This document shows positions 27,147 to 35,838 of a stretch of DNA of 64,000 nucleotides, in pieces. How positions within the stretch are numbered: position 1 is the first letter of the stretch; each line of letters opens with the position of its first letter. This stretch comes from a bacterium (GTDB taxonomy: Bacteria > Electryoneota > Electryoneia > Electryoneales > Electryoneaceae): contig JAHLLH010000009.1 of assembly GCA_020444265.1 (NCBI GenBank), positions 107,881-171,880 on the forward strand, written 5' to 3'. The notes below the pieces were generated by a model that saw only the letters and a list, made by a program, of their open reading frames with translations, did no database searches and was not told the DNA's origin. A program made the position numbers and the translations under genes.

Positions 27147-28519
27147 TGGTCATCACCTCCCATGCTCACATCCACCGGAACCAGCTCAAAATCGGGTTCC
27201 ACAATGACCGTAGTCCGGTTCGAGGGAACCAGGTAGGTCTTGATCACACGCTGGACATCTTCTGCAGTTACCGCGTTCCACTTGTCCAGCTTTTGCAGCA
27301 CTTCCTTGTAGCCATCCTTGTAGGTCACGACTGCTTCGCCGATGACACTACCTTTACCGGAGTTGGTTTGCAGGTTGGAGTAGAAGTCCGCTTCAAGCTG
27401 GTTCTTTGCCTTCTGAATTTCACGCTCAGTCGGCGGGGTAGCCGCGAGGGAATCGACCGTCGCGAAGAGAAGCTCTTCCGCCTCGTCCATTCCACGTCCC
27501 TGGTTTACGCCGATGTAGAAGGAAAAGATGCCCGGGTGATAGAGTTCGTAGAGGAAGCCGCCTGCAAAACGCGCGACCTGTGAATCGTAGACACAGGAAC
27601 GGTAAATACGGCTTGACTCACCGCTGGCAAGAATCTTCTGGGCCACTTCGAGGGCCGGGAAGTCAGGATGGCTCGCCGCCGGAATGTGGTAGCCAGCCAG
27701 GAGGAAGGGGAGCTGGGCCGGGCGACGGAAGCTGATGCGCTTCTCGCCACGCTGCGGCACATCTGCGCTCATCGATTCCCAAGGTTGCTCCTGCGCTTCC
27801 ATCTTACCGTAGTACTTCTTGACCAACTCGTAGGCCTCATCTGGATCGAAATCACCAGTGAGAACGATGGTCGCGTTATTCGGGGCATAGTAGGTTTTGT
27901 AGAACCACTTCAGATCTTCAAGACGGTAGTTCTGGATGTCGCTCATCCAACCAATCACCGGCCAATGGTAGTTGCTGGCAGTGAAGAGATGGGTCGACAG
28001 CAGCTCGCGGGCCGAACCAAAGAGGTCATTGTCGACACGCAGACGACGTTCTTCGGTGATGACCTGCTGCTCCGGCTTAAAGGTCTCTTCGGTGATGTTC
28101 AGGTTGGCCTGACGTTCCGCCTCGAGGTGGATGATCAGTTCGAGATACTCCGAGGAGATGTTCTCGTAGTACATCGTACGGTCATACCAGGTGTTGGCAT
28201 TCAGCGTACCACCATGCGCTTTGACAATGCTGTCATACTCGCCGGGGCCATACTTTTTCGTGCCGCGAAACATCATGTGCTCGAAGAAGTGCGCCATACC
28301 AGTAATGCCGGGACGTTCGTGGCGGCTGCCAACCCGGTAGTAAACCTGGTAGGTGATAATCGGGGCGCTGTGGTCCTCGATCATCAACAGGTTCAGTCCA
28401 TTGTCCAGGGTCCGTTCCTGAACATCAATAAGTGGTTTGCTCGCATCATCCTTCGCGATGGCTGATCCTGTGATCAGCAGTAAGGCGAGGAGCAGAGCCA
28501 CGGACATCGTTCGTTTCAT
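27143..28519 (-). CDS. M16 family peptidase, catalytic subunit
   Basis: A 458-residue exported zinc peptidase with the signal peptide MKRTMSVALLLALLLITGSAIA. The zinc motif is intact in GITGMAHFFEHMMFRGTKKYGPGEYDS (HxxEH), with the downstream Glu region ITEERRLRVDND. Its C-terminal half lacks the Arg/Tyr element (SSRIYRSCVYDSQVARF), the reverse of its partner. GGAGG just before the two adjacent ATG codons at 28522 and 28519 fixes the start. It lies upstream of the inactive partner with a 4-nt overlap and 94 nt after the tricorn gene. Periplasmic peptide degradation is the likely role. Confidence 0.93.
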   Translation of the reverse strand: MKRTMSVALLLALLLITGSAIAKDDASKPLIDVQERTLDNGLNLLMIEDHSAPIITYQVYYRVGSRHERPGITGMAHFFEHMMFRGTKKYGPGEYDSIVKAHGGTLNANTWYDRTMYYENISSEYLELIIHLEAERQANLNITEETFKPEQQVITEERRLRVDNDLFGSARELLSTHLFTASNYHWPVIGWMSDIQNYRLEDLKWFYKTYYAPNNATIVLTGDFDPDEAYELVKKYYGKMEAQEQPWESMSADVPQRGEKRISFRRPAQLPFLLAGYHIPAASHPDFPALEVAQKILASGESSRIYRSCVYDSQVARFAGGFLYELYHPGIFSFYIGVNQGRGMDEAEELLFATVDSLAATPPTEREIQKAKNQLEADFYSNLQTNSGKGSVIGEAVVTYKDGYKEVLQKLDKWNAVTAEDVQRVIKTYLVPSNRTTVIVEPDFELVPVDVSMGGDDQ

Positions 28520-28580
28520 CATGCCTCCGTGGTGCAAGGTTCGTTGCCGGCTCGGCAGTTGGAAGACTGAAGATAAAGCA

Positions 28581-28603
28581 TGGGGCGGGCAAAGCCCGCC
28601 CCA
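28581..28603 (-). terminator. Hairpin between the tricorn and M16 genes
   Basis: A perfect 10-bp stem TGGGGCGGGC / GCCCGCCCCA with loop AAA. It has no U-tract on the minus strand, so it is more likely a processing or mRNA-stability element inside the cluster than a terminator. Confidence 0.45.
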
Positions 28604-28613
28604 TGAAGGAAAT

Positions 28614-31600
28614 TTACTTTCCTTCCCAGAGATTCATGTTGTCTAGCTTCGGGGAAGGTTTCGGCTTGGCTGCTTCGGCTGCCGCTGCCTCGATCATCAG
28701 CTCGGTCGCCTTGTCGAGTTGCGGATCGCGTCCGTTGTTCCAGTCCGCCTGGGTGTAGGGGACGAGATAATCCGGCACGCAACCGTTGCCCTCTTCGTTG
28801 AGGTTGTTGCGTTCTGGGGTCGGGGTGTCGGTACCGCCCCAGACATACCAGCCGCGAAACGGCATACGAATGTGAGCACCATCGAGGGTTGTCCAGCCAC
28901 CCGTCGAAATAACATTGCCGCCGGTTGTGTTGCCAATGACCGGCCCGCGACCAATCGTCTGAATCGCATGGCTGAAGATTTCAGCGTTGGAGTAAGAACC
29001 CTCATTGCAGATCACCGCAATCGGCTTCTCCCAGCGATACAATGGGTACCTGGGCTGCGGGTAACCAACAACACCATCACGTGCCACAGTATAAGCATGT
29101 ACCGGTTGGGTGAGGATGGTCAGAAGCATGTCTGTGGTCCAACCGCCGCCATTGTCGCGCACGTCGATGATCAAAGCATCTTTGTCATCGGCTGCGGCAT
29201 ACAGGTTCATCTCGAAGCGTTCCACTTCGGCGAGACCCATGCCACGAATGTGCAGGTAGCCGACGTTCCCTTCGGAAGCATCCTCCACAACAGCGCGTTT
29301 TGTCTTTTCCATGTTGGCGTAGAGAAGATCGACGAGGTCACGGTAGCCAACCGGGGTGATCTCGTACATCATCTCTTTTTTCCCGCGACGCAGGGTTACT
29401 TCCGTCGGTATGTCGTCACGGGTTTCCAGCGTGGCGAAGTAGTTCTGAGTAGCGGAAACGGACCTGCCGTCAATGGTCAGTATAATGTCGCCGGGAAGGA
29501 TGCGTGTCGCGACACGATCTGCCGGGGAGTGGGGGATGACACTCTTCACCTTGAGGCCGTCACCCTTGTACGACGGATCAAACTCGAGGCCGAGGTAGCC
29601 ATCCGGCGCGGGACCATTGTCGCTGTCGCGATCCGGGTAGTACCCCATGTGGCTTGCGTTCACTTCACCGATCATGAAGTTGACGACATCCCGGAAATCA
29701 CGCTCATGGCCGACCTGAGATGCCCAGTTGGCGTACTTGCCACGCAGCGCGGGCCAGTCGACGCCGTGCATGCCGGGATCGTAGAACCAGTCACCCAGTA
29801 CTCGCCAGCCTTCGTCCAGGACCTGGAGACGGCGTCCCGGCACATCAATGGTGATGCGGGCTTTGAAGTCGGTGCTTTCGCTCTTCCCGCCATCCATCCC
29901 CATTGAATAGGGTTTTCCGCTCTTCAGGTAATAGAAGGTCTCGTTGGCGGCATCAAAGGTGATCGCACTCGGGCGAGTTCCGCCACTGGTCACCTCTTCC
30001 ATGTCATCGCCGAAACGGTTGACGCTGTAAAGGTCACGGTCCCCTTCAACGGTCGCGAGGAAGAAGAGCTTGTCGCCTTTCGGGTGAATCGCGATCATGG
30101 TCTCGTCGCTGGGCAGGCTGGTCATCCGGCGCCCGCGAAGGTGGATGTCTTCGAAGTCGATGGTGACGACGAGTTCATCCTCGCCCTCCTCCTCGTCTTC
30201 GTCATCACCCTTGTCCTTTTTCTTGTCGCGAGTCTTCTCCCAGATTTCCCACTCTTCCTGGGTACGCTCGTCATCCTCCCGAGTGAGGTAGACGAAATAG
30301 ATGTCCATCTGGTTGGCATGACGTGCCGTGTTCCAGGCCAGCATGCGGCCATCGGGCGACCAGACCGGGTTCATATCCATGTCCGGATGCTGGCTCACAT
30401 TGACAGCCTCACCCTTACCATCGGCAGACATGATCCAGATATCCGCGTTGAAGTTGCGATCTTCGACCGCATAGGCCATCCATTGTCCATCGGGAGACCA
30501 GGAGAAGTCTGGAGTGGCCCAGCCCGTGAGGATTGCCTTGTCACCCTTGCCGTCCGCATCCATCACATGCAGGTCAGCATTGCCCTTGATGTAAGCAATC
30601 TTATCACCTTTCGGCGACCATTTTGGACTGGTTGCAGACTGCTTGCCATCAGTCAGATTGACAATCTTGTGCTTGCGTGCCAGACGCAAATTCGATTCAT
30701 CCGGATCGTCTGACAGCAGCAGGCAGAGGGTTTTGTAGTTGAAACGGTCGCTGACGAAGGCGAGGGTGTCGGTAGAACCGGGACGCCATTCGACGTTCTG
30801 TTCACGGGAAGCATTGGGGACGGCGACCGTTGCACGTCCACCAAGGTCCTTGTTGACGAGGACTATTTCGCCTTCGACAATCATCGCATATTCTTCACCG
30901 TCACTCGAGACAGCCAGTTCATCGGCACCGCCGGTTTTATTCTCGATGGTCACCGGCTTGGTGATCTGGTCGGCAGCGACATAGATCATCAATTTGGTCG
31001 GGTTGCTGCCATCGGTGGCGGGGCACGTGTAGATGCTGGTGCCTTGCTCGAGGACCAGAGTTGTGCCATCGGCGCTCAGGGCCGCTGAACGAACCGCATC
31101 ACCTTCAAAGAAGGTTACCTGGCTTTTGCCCGATCCGTCCGCATTCATCTTCCAGACATTCTGGGTCATCGACTCATCCTGGTCGCTGAGCCAGTAGATG
31201 GTGCCATCGGGGGCCACCATCGGGTTCATGTCGTAACCCAGGTTGTCCGTAAGTTGCACCGGATCGTTTCCTGCGGTGTAGCTGAAGATTTCACGCTGGT
31301 AGCTTCCACGGTAGTGGATGCGGGCTGCTTTGACCCGTCCGAATGCGATGATGAAGGTGCCGTCCGCACCGACCGTCACTTCATCACCCCAGAAGTCACC
31401 CAAACGAAAAGCCGTGCCACCTGTTGTGGGCACGGCTTGGATTTGACGGTCCATCGGGAACATGAAGGGACGTGAGGCGGCAAAGTAAAACATGCTGCCA
31501 TCGGGGCTGAAGCCGCCAGGAACGTCGGTTGTTGAAGCGTGCGTCAGCCGGCTGGGCGGCCCGCCCGCGGCTGGCATGACAAAAACATCATCGTCGCCGA

Positions 31601-31859
31601 AACGGTCCGATGCGAAGGCGATCTTGCTCCCGTCCGGGCTGAAAACCGGTTGGGTGTCATAAGCAGGATTCGCAGTCAACCTTGTCGCTTGGCCGCCCTC
31701 ACTGGAGACGCTCCAAAGATCACCCTGGAACGAGAACACGACAGTTGAACCATCAGGGCTAACGGCTGGTTCACGCGGCATGAACGGTTCCACGGCGAAG
31801 GCGCTCGCAGTAATGAGGAGGGCAAGGAACAAGGCAGTTGGGAGACGATACCACTTCAT
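28614..31859 (-). CDS. Exported tricorn-like protease (S41)
   Basis: A 1081-residue protein with the signal peptide MKWYRLPTALFLALLITASAFA. The first part is a beta-propeller with repeated SPDGS motifs, followed by a second propeller region. An acidic stretch (KDKGDDEDEEEGEDE, about 550) comes next. The C-terminal half has a PDZ domain (YLGLEFDPSYKGDGLKVKSV...GDIILTIDGRSV) and an S41 core with IIDVRDNGGGWTTDML and the nucleophile region NEGSYSNAEIFSHAIQ. It degrades peptides; archaeal tricorn is cytosolic, whereas the signal peptide places this one in the periplasm. It is first in a cluster with the two M16 genes, so a stepwise periplasmic peptide-degradation role is inferred. Confidence 0.93.
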   Translation of the reverse strand: MKWYRLPTALFLALLITASAFAVEPFMPREPAVSPDGSTVVFSFQGDLWSVSSEGGQATRLTANPAYDTQPVFSPDGSKIAFASDRFGDDDVFVMPAAGGPPSRLTHASTTDVPGGFSPDGSMFYFAASRPFMFPMDRQIQAVPTTGGTAFRLGDFWGDEVTVGADGTFIIAFGRVKAARIHYRGSYQREIFSYTAGNDPVQLTDNLGYDMNPMVAPDGTIYWLSDQDESMTQNVWKMNADGSGKSQVTFFEGDAVRSAALSADGTTLVLEQGTSIYTCPATDGSNPTKLMIYVAADQITKPVTIENKTGGADELAVSSDGEEYAMIVEGEIVLVNKDLGGRATVAVPNASREQNVEWRPGSTDTLAFVSDRFNYKTLCLLLSDDPDESNLRLARKHKIVNLTDGKQSATSPKWSPKGDKIAYIKGNADLHVMDADGKGDKAILTGWATPDFSWSPDGQWMAYAVEDRNFNADIWIMSADGKGEAVNVSQHPDMDMNPVWSPDGRMLAWNTARHANQMDIYFVYLTREDDERTQEEWEIWEKTRDKKKDKGDDEDEEEGEDELVVTIDFEDIHLRGRRMTSLPSDETMIAIHPKGDKLFFLATVEGDRDLYSVNRFGDDMEEVTSGGTRPSAITFDAANETFYYLKSGKPYSMGMDGGKSESTDFKARITIDVPGRRLQVLDEGWRVLGDWFYDPGMHGVDWPALRGKYANWASQVGHERDFRDVVNFMIGEVNASHMGYYPDRDSDNGPAPDGYLGLEFDPSYKGDGLKVKSVIPHSPADRVATRILPGDIILTIDGRSVSATQNYFATLETRDDIPTEVTLRRGKKEMMYEITPVGYRDLVDLLYANMEKTKRAVVEDASEGNVGYLHIRGMGLAEVERFEMNLYAAADDKDALIIDVRDNGGGWTTDMLLTILTQPVHAYTVARDGVVGYPQPRYPLYRWEKPIAVICNEGSYSNAEIFSHAIQTIGRGPVIGNTTGGNVISTGGWTTLDGAHIRMPFRGWYVWGGTDTPTPERNNLNEEGNGCVPDYLVPYTQADWNNGRDPQLDKATELMIEAAAAEAAKPKPSPKLDNMNLWEGK

Positions 31860-31886
31860 TCTGGTTCCCCTTGGTATGGAGTCACA

Positions 31887-32022
31887 GTTCGGGCAGGCCG
31901 GCTCGGGCCCGAACCTGTTTTCTGATGAGGCTTGAAAAGCCTGAAAACGTCAGGAGGGGATAAGTTAGTCCTGTCCAATTCACCCTGCAAGCAAAAGGGG
32001 TCAACCGCCCTTGCTTTTTTTT
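31887..32022 (+). ncRNA. Structured leader or small RNA ending in a terminator
   Basis: On the plus strand, stem GTTCGGGC / GCCCGAAC (31887-31914) is followed by AGGCTT / AAGCCT (31928-31942). This shares three bases with CCTGA / TCAGG (31940-31954), so the two exclude each other. A bulged GC-AAGGG / CCCTT-GC hairpin then runs into eight T (32015-32022). No plus-strand gene lies upstream. This may be an attenuated leader of the alkD gene at 32164 or a free small RNA. It does not match a riboswitch class I know. Confidence 0.4.
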
Positions 32023-32163
32023 GTGTTCGCTTGCATCTGCAGAGGAGGGGGAGCCATTTTTCCCCGAACAGATTTTCAACGAAATGGATGTATCTTCCTT
32101 CCTTGTGCGGAGAGGGACGATTCCCCCGGATTGGGGCACAGCAGGTGAGGAGTATCGGGGAGT

Positions 32164-32880
32164 ATGACTGTCGTAACCCCTGAAATATTAGATAAATGGG
32201 CTGTCGAAGAGATGGCCGCGCTTGCGGATAGTGAGTACGCGACCCAGATGAAACGTCTTGCGCCGGGAAGTGGTGAGGTGCTGGGAGTACGTGTCGCAGA
32301 CTTGCGCGAGCTCGCACGTGAGGCAACACGTGTCCATGGTCCGGAGCCCGAAGATTGGAGCCGTTACCTCAGCCGTGTGATTCCAACTCATCACCGTGAG
32401 CGGATTCTTTTCGGCCTGTACGGCCTCGATCATGGGTCGGAACTGCTGGATGATTTGTTCGGGGAACGGGTCGGTGGTTGGGCCCGTGAGCTGGATAATT
32501 GGGAATTGATTGATGCGCTTGCGACGGTCGTCGGCTGGTGGGTGCTGGCAGACATGAGCCGTGTCGGCTACCTCGAAGCATGGGCCGTACGTGGCGAAAC
32601 ACCCTGGAAAAGACGTCTTGCCGCCATCGCCACCATCACCCTCAACAGCGAGGGAAACAGCTACCCCTCCCAAACCTTCCGAGTTCTGCGCAACCTGATG
32701 AATGTCAGCGATTCTTCTCTGGTTAAGGCGGTCGGTTGGGCGCTGCGTGAGGTGAAGGATACCGATGCGCTGTTGCGCTACCTGGCATGGTGGGCACCGC
32801 GTACGAAAAAAGGCCTGTTGAAAGAAGCGCTGCGCCACCTCGATCCCGCCAAACAGGATGAGATCCTGGCGCTGGTGTAA
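32164..32880 (+). CDS. DNA alkylation repair protein, AlkD-like
   Basis: A 238-residue all-helical HEAT-like repeat protein of the AlkC/AlkD DNA glycosylase family, which excises positively charged alkylated bases. Family features seen are MKRLAPGSGEVLGVRVADLRELAR, HRERILFGLYGLDH, the DNWELIDALAT segment and WKRRLAAIATI, then RTKKGLLKEALRHL near the end. Length and order match the family. GAGGAGTATCGGGGAGT precedes the ATG. It is a single gene between a structured leader and an inverted-repeat pair. Confidence 0.85.
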   Translation: MTVVTPEILDKWAVEEMAALADSEYATQMKRLAPGSGEVLGVRVADLRELAREATRVHGPEPEDWSRYLSRVIPTHHRERILFGLYGLDHGSELLDDLFGERVGGWARELDNWELIDALATVVGWWVLADMSRVGYLEAWAVRGETPWKRRLAAIATITLNSEGNSYPSQTFRVLRNLMNVSDSSLVKAVGWALREVKDTDALLRYLAWWAPRTKKGLLKEALRHLDPAKQDEILALV

Positions 32881-32895
32881 CGAGGGTGCCTGGTG

Positions 32896-33087
32896 TGTCA
32901 TCCCGGGCTTGACCCGGGATCCAGCCTCAACTGGAAGGGCAGAGCAACTTCGTCTGATCCTTGGTCGACGGCGGATGAAGAGAAAAGAAGAAGGAAAACG
33001 CTCCGATTTCCTGGGCTCCCTCAGATTTGGCTGAGTCACTCGTAGCAAGGTCCGGTAGCTGGATCCCGGATCAAGTCCGGGATGACA
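32896..33087. repeat. Inverted pair of 30-bp palindromic repeats
   Basis: TGTCATCCCGGG.. ending GGGATCCAGC (32896-32925) is mirrored by GCTGGATCCCGG.. ending GGGATGACA (33058-33087), with few mismatches. Each arm is itself palindromic around CCCGGG-CTTGA-CCCGGG. The 132 bp between the arms contain no gene. The ORF-track start of the next gene (33082) lies inside the right arm. Confidence 0.85.
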
Positions 33088-33150
33088 GGCTCGTTCACTT
33101 CGTTCGCAGCGACAGCAGACGGCAACAGTACAAGGATTGTAGAACCGGTT

Positions 33151-34428
33151 ATGTCATCTCTTTTGATACGCGATGTCCTGCTGCGCGGGCAGCGGACCAA
33201 CATTTTCTGCGAGAACGGGCGCATTTCGGCCATTGATGGTGAGGAGCATCCGGCGGACTCCATGCTGGATGGTCGTGGAATGATCGCCCATCCGCCCCTG
33301 ATCAACGCCCACACCCACGCTTCGATGACCCTCTTTCGCGGCAATGGCGATGATCTGCCGTTGATGGAGTGGCTTACGAAACGAGTCTGGCCCTACGAAC
33401 GTGGCATTTCACCCGATGAGGTCTATTGGGGCGCACGTCTCGCTATCCTCGAAATGATCCGTGCCGGGACCGTCTTCTTCAACGACATGTACTGGGATTT
33501 CCATGCGGTCGCCAAAGCGGTCGAGGAAACCGGGGTGCGTGCGATGATCGCCGCCGTCCTGCTCGCGCCCGAAGGCACGGGTGATTTCAGCAAGCAGGTT
33601 GCGAAAAACGAGCAACTCTACGAAGAAGCCAAGCGCTATTCCGACCGTGTCCAGTTTGCTGTCGCCCCACACGCCATCTATACCGTAAGCGAGGAGGCGC
33701 TGCGTTGGTCGGGCGAATTTTCGAAAGAGAACAACCTGGTGCTGCACACCCACCTCTCCGAAACGGAACACGAGGTGAAGGAATGCTACGAGCAGCACGG
33801 TTGTAGCCCTGTGGAATACCTCGAACGGCTCGGTATGATGTCAGATCGTCTCGTGGCGGCGCATACCGTCTGGCTGAGCGAGAAGGACATTGCCATCCTG
33901 GGTGAACACAAGGCAACCTGTGTTCACAACCCGGTCAGCAACATGAAGCTGGCGGTGAACGGGGTCTATCCCTACCGGAAATTGCAAGCGGCGGGGGCGG
34001 TTACCGCGATAGCGACCGATGGCGCCGGATCGAACAACAACCTCGACATGTTCGAGGAGATGAAAATCGCCGCGTTGTTACAGAAATTCAAGGGTAACGA
34101 TCCGACCGCAATTACCGCTAAAGAGACCCTCGACATGGCGGTGAAAAATCCGGCGAAACGTTTTGGACTCGATGGTAACCCCCTCCAGGTTGGCGGGCTT
34201 GCGGACCTTATCCTGATTAATCCGGATATGCCAGAATTGAACCCGATGCACGATCTCGCTTCACACCTTGTCTATGCAGCGAACGGAAGTGTGGTGGATA
34301 GCGTGGTGTGCGATGGTCGGGTGCTGATGGAGCACCGGAACATTGAGGGCGAGGATGAAGTGCTTGCAAAAGCACGGGAAGCGTCCGCTTCCCTCTTTGC
34401 ACGGGTGGATGAGACCAACCAGGACTGA
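33151..34428 (+). CDS. mtaD: Amidohydrolase, 5-methylthioadenosine/S-adenosylhomocysteine deaminase-like
   Basis: A 425-residue metal-dependent deaminase of the TrzN/AtzA-MtaD branch. The metal site is visible as INAHTHASMTLFRG, with LHTHLSETEHEVKE, LVAAHTVWLSEKDI, CVHNPVSNMKLA and ATDGAGSNNNLDMFEEM following in the expected order. Likely reactions are deamination of MTA/SAH or related adenosines to inosine forms. Start ATG 33151 gives a normal N-terminus (MSSLLIRDVLLRG). The gene is 3 nt upstream of the yihY-like gene and shares its transcript. Substrate preference cannot be read from sequence; guanine deaminase-type alternatives are less likely. Confidence 0.87.
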   Translation: MSSLLIRDVLLRGQRTNIFCENGRISAIDGEEHPADSMLDGRGMIAHPPLINAHTHASMTLFRGNGDDLPLMEWLTKRVWPYERGISPDEVYWGARLAILEMIRAGTVFFNDMYWDFHAVAKAVEETGVRAMIAAVLLAPEGTGDFSKQVAKNEQLYEEAKRYSDRVQFAVAPHAIYTVSEEALRWSGEFSKENNLVLHTHLSETEHEVKECYEQHGCSPVEYLERLGMMSDRLVAAHTVWLSEKDIAILGEHKATCVHNPVSNMKLAVNGVYPYRKLQAAGAVTAIATDGAGSNNNLDMFEEMKIAALLQKFKGNDPTAITAKETLDMAVKNPAKRFGLDGNPLQVGGLADLILINPDMPELNPMHDLASHLVYAANGSVVDSVVCDGRVLMEHRNIEGEDEVLAKAREASASLFARVDETNQD

Positions 34429-34431
34429 CGG

Positions 34432-35838
34432 ATGGGACTTATCAAAAAGGTGTCACGCCTGTCGGAGCAGGTCAGCGAGATGAGCGAGGTTGGCGAGGAG
34501 GAACGTCAGCATGCGAAACCTCATCTACGTTGGCTCTTCCACGCTTTCCGTTTCATCCAGATCACAGTTCGCGAAAGCATCGCGGACAAGATTCCCCTGC
34601 GCGCTACCGCACTGACTTTCGCCTCTCTGTTGACCATGGTCCCGCTGCTGGTGATTGCCTTCCAGATTTTCCGGATGTTAGGTGGTCAGGATTGGTTCTT
34701 CGAAACAGTTCGTCCCTTTATCCTTGACATGCTGGCACCGGGAACAGGGCCGAAAGTTGCAGAACGACTTCAGGAAGTGATTGAAAATGCTGGTAGCGCA
34801 ACCCTCGGCGGGGTGGGTGTCGGTGTGCTGGTCCTTGCAGTCTATTCGATTTTCAGCGGGGTGGAATCAACGATCAATGTGATCTGGGGAACCAAGTCCC
34901 GTGCGGGTAGTTTGCAGCGTCTACCGCTCTATTGGGGTCTGGTAACAATTGTCCCGATTCTTGTCATCGGGTCCCTAGCCATTACCACCTACCTTCAGGC
35001 CTTGCCATTTGTCAGCGAAACTGTCTCCTATGTGCCGGTGAGCCAGGCGGTGATCAACCGTCTCCTCTCGATGGGCATGGTGATCATCGGCTTTTTCTTG
35101 CTCTATCGTTTTGTCCCGGCGACTTCGGTCCACACTCTTTACGCCCTGATCGGTTCAGTGGTGGTGGGTGTGATTTATGAAGGTGTGAAAGCAGCATTTA
35201 TTGTTTACACCGCTGATCTCGTGCAGTATGACGTGATCTATGGTTCCCTTGCCATCTTCCCACTGCTATTGGTTTGGGTCAACTTGTCCTGGGTGCTGGT
35301 GCTGGGTGGAATGGAACTGACCTATGTAGCACAACACTACCGTAGCTTGGTCAACAAGCCAAAACACATCCGTCTGAGCCGTTCGCAACGCGACTCGGCA
35401 GCCTATCTGCTGTTGAAGGAAGCAACCCAGGCCTTCCATACGAACAGCGATTCAGTTCACATCGAGCAGTGGAGCAAGAACTGGAAGGTGCCGCCGCATT
35501 TGGCCGAAGAGACAGTGGACCTGCTGCGTGAGGGCGGCTTGGTTGAACGTGCGGGCAAGGATTTCTCCCTCGTCCTGCTGGCACGTGACCCAAAACAGGT
35601 GACCATCGCCGAAATTGAGGCGCTGCTTTCCAATGAATCCCGTTCCGCATGGCGTTGGCCGGAATCCCGTCAATGGGGTTGGCTGAAAAACTGGATGAAA
35701 GAGAAAGAAAAATCCTGGTTGGAAGCCGCCGGATGTACGACCCTTGCAGAACTTGTCGAGAGTATGGAAAAAGCCCGTAAAACCAGCTCGAAGAAGAGCA
35801 CCGCCACCTCGAGCAAAACCTCGAAAACGAGGACCTGA
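34432..35838 (+). CDS. YihY/virulence factor BrkB family membrane protein
   Basis: A 468-residue polytopic membrane protein. The YihY core (about 45-300) begins with ADKIPLRATALTFASLLTMVPLL and contains VYSIFSGVESTINVIWG and the final LLLVWVNLSWVLVLGGMELTYV. A C-terminal cytosolic extension follows, with a winged-helix-like stretch (about 300-400) and a Lys/Ser/Thr-rich tail ending SSKTSKTRT. The family function is not settled. The original ribonuclease BN annotation was wrong, so the rnb-type name should not be used. It overlaps the next permease gene by 1 nt. Confidence 0.9.
   Translation: MGLIKKVSRLSEQVSEMSEVGEEERQHAKPHLRWLFHAFRFIQITVRESIADKIPLRATALTFASLLTMVPLLVIAFQIFRMLGGQDWFFETVRPFILDMLAPGTGPKVAERLQEVIENAGSATLGGVGVGVLVLAVYSIFSGVESTINVIWGTKSRAGSLQRLPLYWGLVTIVPILVIGSLAITTYLQALPFVSETVSYVPVSQAVINRLLSMGMVIIGFFLLYRFVPATSVHTLYALIGSVVVGVIYEGVKAAFIVYTADLVQYDVIYGSLAIFPLLLVWVNLSWVLVLGGMELTYVAQHYRSLVNKPKHIRLSRSQRDSAAYLLLKEATQAFHTNSDSVHIEQWSKNWKVPPHLAEETVDLLREGGLVERAGKDFSLVLLARDPKQVTIAEIEALLSNESRSAWRWPESRQWGWLKNWMKEKEKSWLEAAGCTTLAELVESMEKARKTSSKKSTATSSKTSKTRT

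Noticed and set aside
28719-29906. Plus-strand ORF of 395 aa opposite the tricorn gene
   Set aside because: Shadow of the tricorn-like protease, with no motif of its own.
31856-32329. Minus-strand ORF of 157 aa over the tricorn-alkD gap
   Set aside because: It overlaps the start of alkD and the structured leader, has no family pattern, and shows no ribosome-binding site of note.
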